Source: Streptomyces ficellus
Lineage (GTDB): Bacteria > Actinomycetota > Actinomycetes > Streptomycetales > Streptomycetaceae
DNA length: 64,000 bases
Assembly (NCBI RefSeq): GCF_030406405.1
Contig: NZ_JAUEPL010000005.1
Coordinates: 181,765 to 245,764 of the forward strand
Direction of reading: 5' to 3'
The notes beneath the pieces are model-generated. The model worked only from the letters and a program-made list of their open reading frames with translations, did no database searches and had not been told where the DNA came from. This document shows, piece after piece, positions 17,127 through 26,280 of this stretch. The position numbers and the translations under genes are program-made. Positions within the stretch are counted from its first letter, which is position 1. Each line of letters starts with the position of its first letter.

Positions 17127-17891
17127 TCAGAAGCGCCCGGCGCCCAGGTCGCGGGAGACCGAACGCGCGCAGTCCCGTACCGCCGCCACCAGCTCCGAGC
17201 GCAGCTCGCCGGCGTTGCACACCCGCTCCACGGCGCCCGTGATGGCCACCGCCCCGACCGGCATCCGGCGCCGGTCGTGAATGGGCGCGGCCACCGATGC
17301 CACGCCCTCCCAGGTCTCCTCCACGTCCGCCGCCCAGCCGCGCGCCCGGGTCATGTCCAGTACGGCCTCGAAGTCCTCCAGAGCGGTGATGGTGCGCGGC
17401 GTGAACGCCTTGCGCTCCACCTCCAGCGCCTCGGTGTGCGCCACCGGGTCGTACGCCGACAGCACCTTGCCCAGGGCCGTGGAGTGCAACGGCTGCATGG
17501 CACCGACCTCCAGCACCTGGCGGCTGTCGTCGGGGCGGAAGACGTGGTGGATGACCAGGACGCCGTGCTGGTGCAGCACTCCCAGGTGGACGCTCTCGCC
17601 GCTGGAGCGGGCCAGGTCGTCGGTCCACACCAGGGCGCGGGCGCGCAGCTCGTGCACGTCCAGATAGCTGTTGCCCAGCCGGAGCAGCTCCGCGCCCAGC
17701 TGGTAGCGCCCGGAAGCGGGGTCCTGCTCGACGAAACCCTCCGCCTGGAGGGTGCGCAGGATGCCGTGCGCCGTACCCTTGGCCAGATCCAGCGAGGAGG
17801 CGATGTCGGACAGTCCGAGACGGCGCTCCCCACCCGCGAGCAGTCGCAGCATCGCCGCCGCCCGTTCAAGCGACTGGATGTTCTTCGGCAT
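17127..17891 (-). CDS. gylR: IclR-family glycerol operon repressor GylR
   Basis: This 254-residue IclR regulator has a winged helix at residues 5-70 (SLERAAAMLRLLAGG, LSDIASSLDLAKGTAHGILRTLQ) and a C-terminal effector domain ending near the cysteine/serine-rich ligand pocket (AAPIHDRRRMPVGAVAITGA). ATG 17891 is chosen because the protein then begins MPKNIQSLERAA; the upstream frame extends through a predicted operator. In S. coelicolor GylR represses the glycerol genes and itself, with glycerol 3-phosphate as probable inducer. Confidence 0.92.
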   Translation of the reverse strand: MPKNIQSLERAAAMLRLLAGGERRLGLSDIASSLDLAKGTAHGILRTLQAEGFVEQDPASGRYQLGAELLRLGNSYLDVHELRARALVWTDDLARSSGESVHLGVLHQHGVLVIHHVFRPDDSRQVLEVGAMQPLHSTALGKVLSAYDPVAHTEALEVERKAFTPRTITALEDFEAVLDMTRARGWAADVEETWEGVASVAAPIHDRRRMPVGAVAITGAVERVCNAGELRSELVAAVRDCARSVSRDLGAGRF

Positions 17892-17911
17892 CGCCCGGCC
17901 CTTCTCCCTCG

Positions 17912-17928
17912 GTTCGACAATGCTGAAC
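17912..17928. promoter_or_regulatory. Candidate GylR operator at gylR
   Basis: GTTCGACAATGCTGAAC is a partial palindrome (outer GTTC/GAAC arms) 21 bp upstream of the gylR start, with its near copy at the glpF promoter. Confidence 0.6.
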
Positions 17929-17934
17929 ACTATC

Positions 17935-18127
17935 GGTCGTTACCGACCCTGAGCCACACCGAGGAAGCCCCCCGGAACCAGCGCCGCCGGACAGCGGCCC
18001 CCACAGCATGCCCGTCCACCACCTGGAACAAGATGCCCCCCGGAGGGGGTACGCGGTTACCCTGGCCCGGTGCGCCTTCCGCCGAAGACGCAAAGCCGAC
18101 AGCCGTCGCATTCCAGGGAGCACATCC
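17935..18127 (+). promoter_or_regulatory. metH upstream/leader region
   Basis: The region begins with the inverted repeat GGTCGTTACCGACC (17935-17948), whose core TCGTTACCGA also occurs at 17101-17110 on the other side of gylR. Near 18035-18062 CCCCC-GGA-GGGGG is followed by GGGTA...TACCC, which could form alternative hairpins. There is no B12 box. I cannot assign a riboswitch class. Confidence 0.3.
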
Positions 18128-21100
18128 ATGGCCTCGTCGCCGACCCCCTCCGCTGACAGCACCCAGAACACTGACAGCAGGACCCGAGCCGCAGCCCTCC
18201 GCCAGGCGCTCGCCACCCGTGTGGTGGTCGCCGACGGAGCCATGGGCACGATGCTCCAGGCACAGGACCCCACCCTTGAGGACTTCGAGAACCTCGAAGG
18301 GTGCAACGAGATCCTCAACGTCACCCGTCCCGACATCGTCCGGTCGGTCCATGAGGCGTATTTCGCGGTGGGCGTCGACTGTGTGGAGACGAACACCTTC
18401 GGGGCGAACCTCGCGGCGCTGGGGGAGTACGACATCTCGGAGCGTGTCCTCGAGCTGTCGGAGGCGGGTGCCCGGATCGCCCGCGAGGTCGCCGACGAGT
18501 ACACCGCCTCGACCGGACAGCAGCGCTGGGTGCTGGGCTCGATGGGGCCGGGCACCAAGCTGCCGACGCTGGGCCATGCCCCGTACGGGAAGCTGCGCGA
18601 CGCCTACCAGCAGAACGCCGAGGGCATGATCGTCGGCGGCGCGGACGCGCTGCTGGTGGAGACCACTCAGGACCTGCTCCAGACCAAGGCCGCCGTCGTC
18701 GGAGCCCGCCGCGCCCTGGAGGCGAGCGGCACCGACCTGCCGCTGATCGTCTCGGTGACGGTGGAGACGACCGGGACGATGCTGCTGGGCTCGGAGATCG
18801 GCGCGGCGCTGACGGCGCTGGAGCCGCTGGGCATCGACATGATCGGCCTGAACTGCGCGACGGGCCCGGCGGAGATGAGCGAGCACCTGCGCTACCTGGC
18901 CCGGCACTCCCGTATCCCGCTCTCCTGCATGCCGAACGCGGGTCTGCCGGTGCTGGGCAAGAACGGCGCGCACTACCCGCTGACCGCGCCCGAGCTGGCG
19001 GACGCCCAGGAGACGTTCGTGCGGGAGTACGGGCTGTCGCTGGTGGGCGGCTGCTGCGGTACGACGCCGGAGCACCTGCGTCAGGTCGTCGAGCGCGTCC
19101 GCGGCCTCACCCCCGCTCCGCGTGATCCGCGCCCCGAGCCGGGGGCGGCGTCGCTGTACCAGACGGTGCCGTTCCGGCAGGACACCTCGTACCTGGCGAT
19201 CGGCGAGCGGACGAACGCCAACGGGTCGAAGAAGTTCCGTGAGGCGATGCTCGAGGGCCGGTGGGACGACTGTGTGGAGATGGCCCGCGACCAGATCCGC
19301 GAGGGCGCCCACATGCTGGACCTGTGCGTCGACTACGTCGGGCGCGATGGTGTGGCCGACATGGAGGAGCTGGCCGGCCGGTTCGCCACCGCCTCGACGC
19401 TGCCGATCGTGCTGGACTCCACCGAGGTGGAGGTCATCCGTGCCGGGCTGGAGAAGCTGGGCGGCCGCGCGGTGATCAACTCGGTGAATTACGAGGACGG
19501 CGACGGCCCCGAGTCCCGTTTCGCGAAGGTCACCGCGCTGGCCCGGGAGCACGGCGCGGCCCTGATCGCGCTGACGATCGATGAGGAGGGCCAGGCCCGT
19601 ACCCCGGAGAAGAAGGTCGAGATCGCCGAGCGGCTGATCGCCGACCTGACCGGTAACTGGGGCATCCAGGAGTCGGACATCCTCATCGACACCCTCACCT
19701 TCACGATCTGTACGGGTCAGGAGGAGTCCCGCAAGGACGGCATCGCCACCATCGAGGCCATCCGCGAGCTCAAGCGCCGCCACCCGGACGTACAGACCAC
19801 CCTCGGTCTGTCGAACATCTCCTTCGGTCTCAACCCGGCCGCCCGGGTCCTGCTGAACTCGGTCTTCCTGGACGAGTGCGTCAAGGCGGGTCTGGATTCG
19901 GCGATCGTCCACGCGAGCAAGATCCTGCCGATCGCCCGTTTCGACGAGGAGCAGGTCACCACCGCCCTGGACCTGATCCACGACCGGCGCCGTGAGGGCT
20001 ATGACCCGCTCCAGAAGCTGATGGAGCTGTTCGAGGGCGCCACCACCAAGTCCCTGAAGGCGGGCAGGGCCGAGGAGTTGGCGGCGCTGCCCCTGAACGA
20101 GCGTCTCAAGCGCCGGATCATCGACGGGGAGAAGAACGGCCTGGAGGCCGACCTCGATGAGGCCCTGCAGACCCGTCCCGCCCTGGACATCGTCAATGAG
20201 ACGCTGCTCGACGGCATGAAGGTGGTCGGCGAGCTGTTCGGTTCCGGCCAGATGCAGCTGCCGTTCGTGCTGCAGTCCGCCGAGGTGATGAAGACCGCGG
20301 TCGCCTACCTCGAACCCCACATGGAGAAGGTCGAGGGCGAAGAGGGCAAGGGCACGATCGTGCTGGCCACCGTGCGCGGTGATGTGCACGACATCGGCAA
20401 GAACCTGGTCGACATCATCCTGTCCAACAACGGCTACAACGTGGTCAACCTGGGGATCAAGCAGCCCGTCTCCGCGATCCTCGAAGCGGCCCAGGAGCAC
20501 CGGGCCGATGTGATCGGCATGTCCGGCCTGCTGGTCAAGTCGACCGTGATCATGAAGGAGAACCTCGAAGAGCTCAACCAGCGGGGCCTGTCGGCGCACT
20601 ACCCCGTCATCCTCGGCGGCGCGGCACTGACCCGCGCCTACGTCGAGCAGGACCTGCACGAGATCTACGAGGGCGAAGTCCGCTACGCCCGGGACGCGTT
20701 CGAGGGCCTGCGCCTGATGGACGCCCTGATCGCCGTCAAGCGCGGCGTCCCCGGCGCCACCCTGCCGCCCCTCAGGGAGCGCCGGGTCAAGGCCGCCGCC
20801 ACCGTGGTCGAGGACCAGGAGCCGGAGGGCGGTGTCCGCTCGGACGTCGCCACCGACAATCCCGTACCCGAGCCGCCGTTCTTCGGCACCCGGGTCGTCA
20901 AGGGCATCCCGCTCAAGGAGTACGCCTCCTGGCTGGACGAAGGCGCCCTGTTCAAGGGCCAGTGGGGCCTGAAGCAGGCCCGGACCGGCGACGGACCGAC
21001 GTACGAGGAGCTGGTCGAGACCGAGGGCCGGCCGCGGTTGCGCGGCTGGCTGGATCAGCTCCACACCCAGAACATGCTGGAAGCCGCCGTGGTCTACGGC

Positions 21101-21658
21101 TACTTCCCGTGCGTGTCCAAGGGCGACGACCTGATCATCCTGGACGAGCGCGGGAACGAGCGCACCCGCTTCACCTTCCCGCGCCAGCGCCGTGGCCGCC
21201 GCCTGTGCCTGGCGGACTTCTTCCGCCCCGAGGAGTCCGGCGAGACCGACGTCGTCGGCCTCCAGGTCGTCACCGTGGGCAGCAGGATCGGCGAGGCCAC
21301 CGCCGAGCTGTTCGCCTCCGACGCCTACCGCGACTACCTGGAACTGCACGGCCTGTCCGTCCAGTTGGCCGAGGCCCTCGCCGAGTACTGGCACGCACGC
21401 GTACGCGCCGAGCTGGGCTTCGCGGCCGAGGACCCGGCCGACGTGCAGGACATGTTCGCGCTCAAGTACCGCGGTGCGCGCTTCTCACTGGGCTATGGCG
21501 CCTGCCCGAACCTGGAGGACCGCGCCAAGATCGCCGACCTGCTCCAGCCCGAGCGCATCGGGGTCCACCTCTCCGAGGAGTTCCAGCTCCACCCCGAGCA
21601 GTCCACCGACGCGATCGTCATCCATCACCCGGAAGCGAAGTACTTCAACGCGCGGTAA
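18128..21658 (+). CDS. metH: Cobalamin-dependent methionine synthase
   Basis: This 1176-residue enzyme transfers the methyl group of 5-methyltetrahydrofolate to homocysteine through cobalamin. All four modules are present: homocysteine domain (about 20-340) with zinc-site GGCCGTTPEH near 306; pterin domain (about 365-640) with GERTNANGSKKF; cobalamin domains (about 670-870) with DVHDIGKNLV, where His is the lower cobalt ligand, near 752; and the SAM reactivation domain (about 900-1176) with RYSLGYGACPN-like sequence. ATG 18128 gives the expected N-terminus. It diverges from gylR. It is monocistronic, judging by the hairpin after it. Confidence 0.96.
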   Translation: MASSPTPSADSTQNTDSRTRAAALRQALATRVVVADGAMGTMLQAQDPTLEDFENLEGCNEILNVTRPDIVRSVHEAYFAVGVDCVETNTFGANLAALGEYDISERVLELSEAGARIAREVADEYTASTGQQRWVLGSMGPGTKLPTLGHAPYGKLRDAYQQNAEGMIVGGADALLVETTQDLLQTKAAVVGARRALEASGTDLPLIVSVTVETTGTMLLGSEIGAALTALEPLGIDMIGLNCATGPAEMSEHLRYLARHSRIPLSCMPNAGLPVLGKNGAHYPLTAPELADAQETFVREYGLSLVGGCCGTTPEHLRQVVERVRGLTPAPRDPRPEPGAASLYQTVPFRQDTSYLAIGERTNANGSKKFREAMLEGRWDDCVEMARDQIREGAHMLDLCVDYVGRDGVADMEELAGRFATASTLPIVLDSTEVEVIRAGLEKLGGRAVINSVNYEDGDGPESRFAKVTALAREHGAALIALTIDEEGQARTPEKKVEIAERLIADLTGNWGIQESDILIDTLTFTICTGQEESRKDGIATIEAIRELKRRHPDVQTTLGLSNISFGLNPAARVLLNSVFLDECVKAGLDSAIVHASKILPIARFDEEQVTTALDLIHDRRREGYDPLQKLMELFEGATTKSLKAGRAEELAALPLNERLKRRIIDGEKNGLEADLDEALQTRPALDIVNETLLDGMKVVGELFGSGQMQLPFVLQSAEVMKTAVAYLEPHMEKVEGEEGKGTIVLATVRGDVHDIGKNLVDIILSNNGYNVVNLGIKQPVSAILEAAQEHRADVIGMSGLLVKSTVIMKENLEELNQRGLSAHYPVILGGAALTRAYVEQDLHEIYEGEVRYARDAFEGLRLMDALIAVKRGVPGATLPPLRERRVKAAATVVEDQEPEGGVRSDVATDNPVPEPPFFGTRVVKGIPLKEYASWLDEGALFKGQWGLKQARTGDGPTYEELVETEGRPRLRGWLDQLHTQNMLEAAVVYGYFPCVSKGDDLIILDERGNERTRFTFPRQRRGRRLCLADFFRPEESGETDVVGLQVVTVGSRIGEATAELFASDAYRDYLELHGLSVQLAEALAEYWHARVRAELGFAAEDPADVQDMFALKYRGARFSLGYGACPNLEDRAKIADLLQPERIGVHLSEEFQLHPEQSTDAIVIHHPEAKYFNAR

Positions 21659-21692
21659 CACAGGACCCGACGTACACTGGTCGGTCCAGTGC

Positions 21693-21744
21693 AGGCCGGT
21701 CGCTTTCCCACCGGGATTCCCCCGCCGGGGTGAGCGACCGGCCT
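21693..21744. terminator. Terminator after metH
   Basis: AGGCCGGTCGCT (21693-21704) pairs perfectly with AGCGACCGGCCT (21733-21744); the loop region holds a further CACC/GGTG stem. Pyrimidine-rich sequence follows. It is 34 bases past the metH stop. Confidence 0.8.
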
Positions 21745-21771
21745 TCTCGTCCCTCTATGGAGGTGTGCCGG

Positions 21772-22473
21772 ATGACCAGTACGGTCCCCGCGTCCTTGAC
21801 CCGTATGGCCGAGGGCTCCGCCCTGCAGGCCGTCTTCCTCGACATGGACGGCACGCTCGTGGACACCGAGGGCTTCTGGTGGGACGCGGAGGTCGAGGTC
21901 TTCGGCGCACTCGGCCATCAGCTGGACGAGGCCTGGCGTGACGTGGTGGTGGGCGGGCCGATGACCCGCAGCGCCGGCTACCTCATCCAGGCCACCGGCG
22001 CCGACATCACCCTCGCCGAGCTCACCGTGCTGCTCAACGAGCGCTTCGAGGAGCGCATCAGCCGCGGCGTCCCCCTCATGCCGGGCGCCGAGCGGCTGCT
22101 GACCGAGCTCGCCGCGCACAACATCCCCACCGCGCTGGTCTCCGCCTCCCACCGCCGCATCATCGACCGCGTGCTGAGCTCCCTCGGCGCCGACCGCTTC
22201 GCGCTGAGCGTCGCGGGCGACGAGGTCTCCCGTACGAAGCCGCACCCCGACCCGTACCTGCTGGCCGCGCGCGGCCTGGGCGCCGACCCCGCGAGATGCG
22301 CCGTCATCGAGGACACGGCGACCGGAGTGGCGTCCGCCGAGGCGGCGGGCTGCCGGGTGGTCGCCGTACCGTCCGTCGCGCCCATCGCACCGGCCGACGG
22401 CCGTGTGGTGGTGCGGTCACTCGAAGAGATCGATCTCCGCTTTCTGCGCACACTGATCACACGAGTGAACTGA
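21772..22473 (+). CDS. HAD-superfamily phosphatase
   Basis: This 233-residue haloacid dehalogenase family hydrolase resembles beta-phosphoglucomutase/sugar phosphatase members. Motif I FLDMDGTLVDT gives nucleophile D24 and acid/base D26; motif II is VSASHRR; motif III RTKPHPDPYL; motif IV VIEDTATGVASAEAAG. A helical cap lies between. ATG 21772 has GGAGGTG about 8 bases upstream; longer frames are antisense artefacts with metH. The substrate is unknown. It has its own position after the metH terminator and is followed by a hairpin. Confidence 0.88.
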   Translation: MTSTVPASLTRMAEGSALQAVFLDMDGTLVDTEGFWWDAEVEVFGALGHQLDEAWRDVVVGGPMTRSAGYLIQATGADITLAELTVLLNERFEERISRGVPLMPGAERLLTELAAHNIPTALVSASHRRIIDRVLSSLGADRFALSVAGDEVSRTKPHPDPYLLAARGLGADPARCAVIEDTATGVASAEAAGCRVVAVPSVAPIAPADGRVVVRSLEEIDLRFLRTLITRVN

Positions 22474-22950
22474 TCGCGCACCGAGCGTGGCTCCTTAACG
22501 CATAAAGACCCAGAGCGCCGGATCATGCCTTTTCCGTTACGAGAAGGAAAAGGCTTCCGGCGTGACCTTCGTCACTCAGCGTGGCGAGGAATGCATGGGT
22601 GGAAAGGCGTGCATGCCCAGAACGCCATGCTTCGCTCCGGCCCATGTGTCCGGATTCATGGAGCCGTGTACGAATCATTCCGGCGCATAGAGATCGATTC
22701 GGCCGCATTACTGATCACCGTCTGATGCGTGCTCAACTCGGCCCCGTTCCAGCACCGGTGGCGTGGCCCACTAATCTCTTGCCGAGAACTTCGCCGCAGT
22801 TTCCGCGTGTCCCCGTCAGGCCACCCCGCCGACCGGACACAGGATCGATCGCTCTGTATCCCGGCCCGATCGCTCCCGCCCCGACCGGGCGGACGCGGCG
22901 GAGTGTCCCCAGACCGCTGTACCCAGTGCCGGATGAGGAGAACGTCCAGG
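22474..22950. other. 477-bp intergenic region
   Basis: There is no gene here. It contains the hairpin at 22527-22554, a relatively A+T-rich stretch around 22640-22760 that stands out against the rest of the window, and presumably the promoter of the following lipoprotein gene. CCGGACACAGGATCGATCG lies about 100 bp before that gene. No RNA gene or clear operator is recognised. Confidence 0.5.
22527..22554. terminator. Terminator after the HAD gene
   Basis: GCCTTTTCC (22527-22535) and GGAAAAGGC (22546-22554) form a 9-bp stem around a 10-base loop, 53 bases past the stop. Confidence 0.65.
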
Positions 22951-24552
22951 ATGAACCGCAAGACTTTGGTGCTGCCGGCCGTACTCGGCCTGCTCGCCCC
23001 CGCGCTCGTCGCCTGCGGCGGCACGGACGGCGGCTTCGGCGGCGACAACGCCATCGTCGTCGGTACGACGGACCAGTTCACCGCCGGTGAGGACGCGCCC
23101 GCCCCGTTCGACCCCGCCTTCGCGTACGACACCGGGGTCTGGAACGTGCTCCGCCAGACCGTCCAGACGCTGATGCACGTCCCGCGCGGCGGCGGCGCGC
23201 CGGTCCCCGAGGCGGCCTCCCAGTGCGGCTTCACCGACCGCGCGAGCGAGAGCTACCGCTGCGTCCTGCGCGAGGGCCTGACGTTCGCGGACGGTACGCC
23301 GCTGACCGCCGAGGACGTGAAGTTCTCCATCGAGCGGACCCTCGCCATCAAGTCGGACAACGGCGCGGCGGGCCTCCTGTCGAACATCGACACGATCGAA
23401 CGGAAGGGCGACAGCGAGGTCGTCTTCCACCTGAAGACCCCCGACGCCACCTTCCCGTACAAGCTCTCCACGCCCGTCGCCGCCATCCTCAGCAGCGAGA
23501 AGTACGAGGCCAAGAAGCTCCGCGACGGCTTCCAGGTGGACGGGTCCGGCCCGTACACCATGCAGGCCGAGGTCAGCGGCGACCGCGTCACCAAGGTCGT
23601 CTTCACCAGGAACGCCCACTACAAGGGCGACATCAAGGTCCGCAACGACAAGGTCGAGCTGCGCTCCTTCGGCGATGCCGACGCGATGGGGCAGGCCCTT
23701 CAGTCCGGCGACATCGACATGATGACCCGGACCATGTCGCCCGAGCAGATCAAGGACCTCAGCGAGACCCCCGAGCAGGGCATCAAGCTCACCGAGGTGC
23801 CCGGCCTGGAGATCCGCTACCTCGCCTTCAACACCGACGCCCCGTCCGTCAAGGACAAGGCCGTCCGCCAGGCCATGGCCGCCGTCATCGACCGCACCCG
23901 GCTCGCCGAGACGGTGTACGGGGCCACCGCCACTCCGCTCTACTCACTGATCCCCTCCAGCATCACCGCGCACACCAACTCCTTCTTCAACAAGTACGGC
24001 GAGCCCAACACCAAGAAGGCCGCCGGGATACTGCGCGACGCGGGCATCACCGCCCCGGTGAAGCTGACCCTGCACTACACCACCGACCACTACGGCTCCG
24101 CCACCGCCAAGGAGTTCGCGGCGCTGCGCGACCAGCTCAACGCCACCCAGCTGTTCGACGTCACCATCGAAGGCGCCGCGTGGTCGAAGTTCCGCCCCGC
24201 GCAGAAGCGCGGCGACTACGCCGTGTACGGCCTCGGCTGGTTCCCGGACTTCCCCGACCCCGACAACTACATCGCGCCCTTCCTCGACGCGGACAACTTC
24301 CTCAACACCCCCTACGTCAACAGCGCCACCCGCACTCGGCTCCTGCCCGCGTCGCGCCGCGCCGCCGACCGCAATGCCGCGACCCCCGCCTTCGCGCGGA
24401 TCCAGGAGATCGTCGCCGACGACGTCCCGGTTCTGCCACTGTGGCAGGGCAAGCAGTACGTGGCCGCGCGCGACGAACTGACCGGCGTGGAGTGGGCGCT
24501 GAACACCTCCTCGGATCTGCAGCTCTGGGAGCTCGCCCGAGGTATCGCCTGA
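22951..24552 (+). CDS. ABC transporter solute-binding lipoprotein, family 5 (first)
   Basis: This 533-residue extracellular binding protein of the DppA/OppA family has a lipoprotein signal with LVAC and lipidated C22. Family landmarks include LREGLTFADGTPLTAEDVKFSIERTL, VRQAMAAVIDRTRLAETVYG and WQGKQYVAARDELTGVEW (each in the usual order). ATG 22951 has AGGAG-type sequence upstream; the frame before it is not a signal peptide. It is followed 63 bp later by a close paralog. No permease or ATPase genes are near, so it must work with components elsewhere or act as a receptor. The ligand is unknown; peptides are typical. Confidence 0.9.
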   Translation: MNRKTLVLPAVLGLLAPALVACGGTDGGFGGDNAIVVGTTDQFTAGEDAPAPFDPAFAYDTGVWNVLRQTVQTLMHVPRGGGAPVPEAASQCGFTDRASESYRCVLREGLTFADGTPLTAEDVKFSIERTLAIKSDNGAAGLLSNIDTIERKGDSEVVFHLKTPDATFPYKLSTPVAAILSSEKYEAKKLRDGFQVDGSGPYTMQAEVSGDRVTKVVFTRNAHYKGDIKVRNDKVELRSFGDADAMGQALQSGDIDMMTRTMSPEQIKDLSETPEQGIKLTEVPGLEIRYLAFNTDAPSVKDKAVRQAMAAVIDRTRLAETVYGATATPLYSLIPSSITAHTNSFFNKYGEPNTKKAAGILRDAGITAPVKLTLHYTTDHYGSATAKEFAALRDQLNATQLFDVTIEGAAWSKFRPAQKRGDYAVYGLGWFPDFPDPDNYIAPFLDADNFLNTPYVNSATRTRLLPASRRAADRNAATPAFARIQEIVADDVPVLPLWQGKQYVAARDELTGVEWALNTSSDLQLWELARGIA

Positions 24553-24615
24553 CCCTGCTGTACCCGGCCGCGCACACGGGCTCGGCCGACGATGAGACCC
24601 AGAGGCAAGGTTCCT

Positions 24616-26205
24616 GTGAAGGCACACAACAAGTGGCTGACGGCCCCGCTCGCCGCGGGGCTTGCGGCCGCCATGCTGAGCGGCTGCGGCGAGGAGAAAG
24701 GTGGCGACGCCGGCGAATCCGGCGGCTCGGTGGTCGTCGGCATGTCCGACGAAGTCCTGGCGACGGACCCCGCCGCCGGTTACGACCCGGGCTCGTGGCT
24801 GCTGTTCAACAACGTCTTCCAGTCCCTGCTCAGCTTCCCCAAGGGCGCCTCGGTGCCCCAGCCGGAAGCGGCCGAGAAGTGCGGCTTCGACCAGGGCGGC
24901 AGCAAGGTCTACCGCTGCACACTGCGTGACGGGCTGAAGTTCACCAACGGCAACAGCCTCACCTCCGAGGACGTCAAGTTCTCCTTCGAGCGCGCGATGA
25001 AGATCAACGACGAGGCCGGCCCCGCGCCGCTCCTCGCCACGATCGGCAAGATCGACACGCCGGACGACAAGACGGTCGTCTTCACGCTGAAGGTCCCCGA
25101 CGCCACCTTCCCCAGCAAGATCGCCTCGGGTGCCGGCTCCATAGTCGACCGCCGCGAGTACAAGGACGGAGAGCTGCGCGAGGACGGCAAGGCCATCGGC
25201 TCCGGCCCGTACAAGCTGGACTCGTTCAACGACACCGAGGCCGTCTTCTCGCCCAACCCCGACTACAAGGGCACGGCGAAGGTGAAGAACGGCGGCGTCA
25301 CGCTGAAGTTCTTCCACGGTGACCGCAAGGCGCTGGCCGCGGCCCTGCAGAAGGGCGCCGTCGACGTCGCCTATCGAGGCCTCGCCGCCGCCGACATCGC
25401 CGAGATCCAGGCCTCCGACACCTCGTCGGAGAACGCGATCGAGGTCATCGAGGGCTCCAGCGCCGAGGTGCAGCACCTGGTGTTCAACATGGACCACCCG
25501 GTCGTCGGCAAGCCCGGCGTGCGCAAGGCCATCGCCTACCTCGTCAACCGCGACGCGCTCGTCGAGAACGTCTACCGGTCGACCGCCACCCCGCTGTACT
25601 CGATCATCCCGGCCGGGATCGTCGGCCACAACACGGCCTTCGTCAACGCCTACGGCGACCAGCCGCAGCCGGAGAAGGCCGAGAAGGCGCTGCGCTCCGC
25701 CGGCGTCACCGGCAAGGTGAAGCTCACCCTCTGGTCGACGCCCAGCCGCTACGGCCCGTCCACCGACGAAGAGCTCCAGGCGATCGCCAAGCAGCTCAAC
25801 GACAGCAAGCTGTTCGACGCCACCGTCAAGTCGGTCGAGTTCGAGCAGTACGAGAAGGACATCAAGGCCGGCAAGTACGGCGTGTACGTGAAGGGCTGGG
25901 TCCCCGACTACCCGGACCCGGACAACTTCACCCAACCGTTCTTCGGCGAGGGCAACGTCCTCAACAACAACTACGAGAACGACAAGATCACCGGCACGCT
26001 GGTCCCGCGCACCGCCGCGACCGCCGACCGGACCGCCGCCGCCGAGGACTTCGGCAAGCTCCAGGACCTGGTGGCCGAGGACCTGCCGCTCCTCCCGCTC
26101 TGGCAGGGCAAGCAGTACGCGGTCGCCCGCGACGGCATCACCGGCCTGGAATGGACGCTGGACGCGTCCACCGTGTTCCGCTTCTGGGAGATCAAGAAGA
26201 GCTGA
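24616..26205 (+). CDS. ABC transporter solute-binding lipoprotein, family 5 (second)
   Basis: This 529-residue paralog of the preceding gene has signal lipobox LSGC (C24). GTG 24616 is preferred over ATG 24592 because AGAGGCAAGG lies upstream of it. The matching landmarks are LRDGLKFTNGNSLTSEDVKFSFERAM, VRKAIAYLVNRDALVENVYR, GWVPDYPDPDNF and LLPLWQGKQYAVARDGITGLEW, pointing to local duplication. It probably shares a transcript with the first gene. The stop codon region is tandemly duplicated, then a strong bidirectional hairpin follows. Confidence 0.9.
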   Translation: MKAHNKWLTAPLAAGLAAAMLSGCGEEKGGDAGESGGSVVVGMSDEVLATDPAAGYDPGSWLLFNNVFQSLLSFPKGASVPQPEAAEKCGFDQGGSKVYRCTLRDGLKFTNGNSLTSEDVKFSFERAMKINDEAGPAPLLATIGKIDTPDDKTVVFTLKVPDATFPSKIASGAGSIVDRREYKDGELREDGKAIGSGPYKLDSFNDTEAVFSPNPDYKGTAKVKNGGVTLKFFHGDRKALAAALQKGAVDVAYRGLAAADIAEIQASDTSSENAIEVIEGSSAEVQHLVFNMDHPVVGKPGVRKAIAYLVNRDALVENVYRSTATPLYSIIPAGIVGHNTAFVNAYGDQPQPEKAEKALRSAGVTGKVKLTLWSTPSRYGPSTDEELQAIAKQLNDSKLFDATVKSVEFEQYEKDIKAGKYGVYVKGWVPDYPDPDNFTQPFFGEGNVLNNNYENDKITGTLVPRTAATADRTAAAEDFGKLQDLVAEDLPLLPLWQGKQYAVARDGITGLEWTLDASTVFRFWEIKKS

Positions 26206-26229
26206 TCTTGGAGATCGAGAAGAGCTGAT
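26187..26229. repeat. Duplicated 3' end of the second binding-protein gene
   Basis: GGAGATCAAGAAGAGCTGAT (26187-26206) recurs as GGAGATCGAGAAGAGCTGAT (26210-26229) with one mismatch, 23 bases later. The first copy includes the TGA stop. Confidence 0.9.
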
Positions 26230-26235
26230 ACGGAG

Positions 26236-26267
26236 GCGGGGTGCCCGACGCGAGTCGGACACCCCGC
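26236..26267. terminator. Bidirectional terminator
   Basis: GCGGGGTG-C-CCGAC, loop GCGA, GTCGG-A-CACCCCGC forms a 13-bp stem with one mismatch between convergent genes. Confidence 0.82.
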
Positions 26268-26280
26268 ACCCGTACGCCCG

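Noticed and set aside
18087..18097. GACGCAAAGCC in the metH leader, resembling a conserved piece of the c-di-GMP-I (GEMM) riboswitch
   Set aside because: The other conserved GEMM elements and the expected stem arrangement are absent around it, so an 11-base match is probably chance.
17930..21394. Very long open frame antisense to metH
   Set aside because: High G+C third-position bias creates antisense frames; the metH strand has the domain motifs, and the antisense product matches nothing I recognise.
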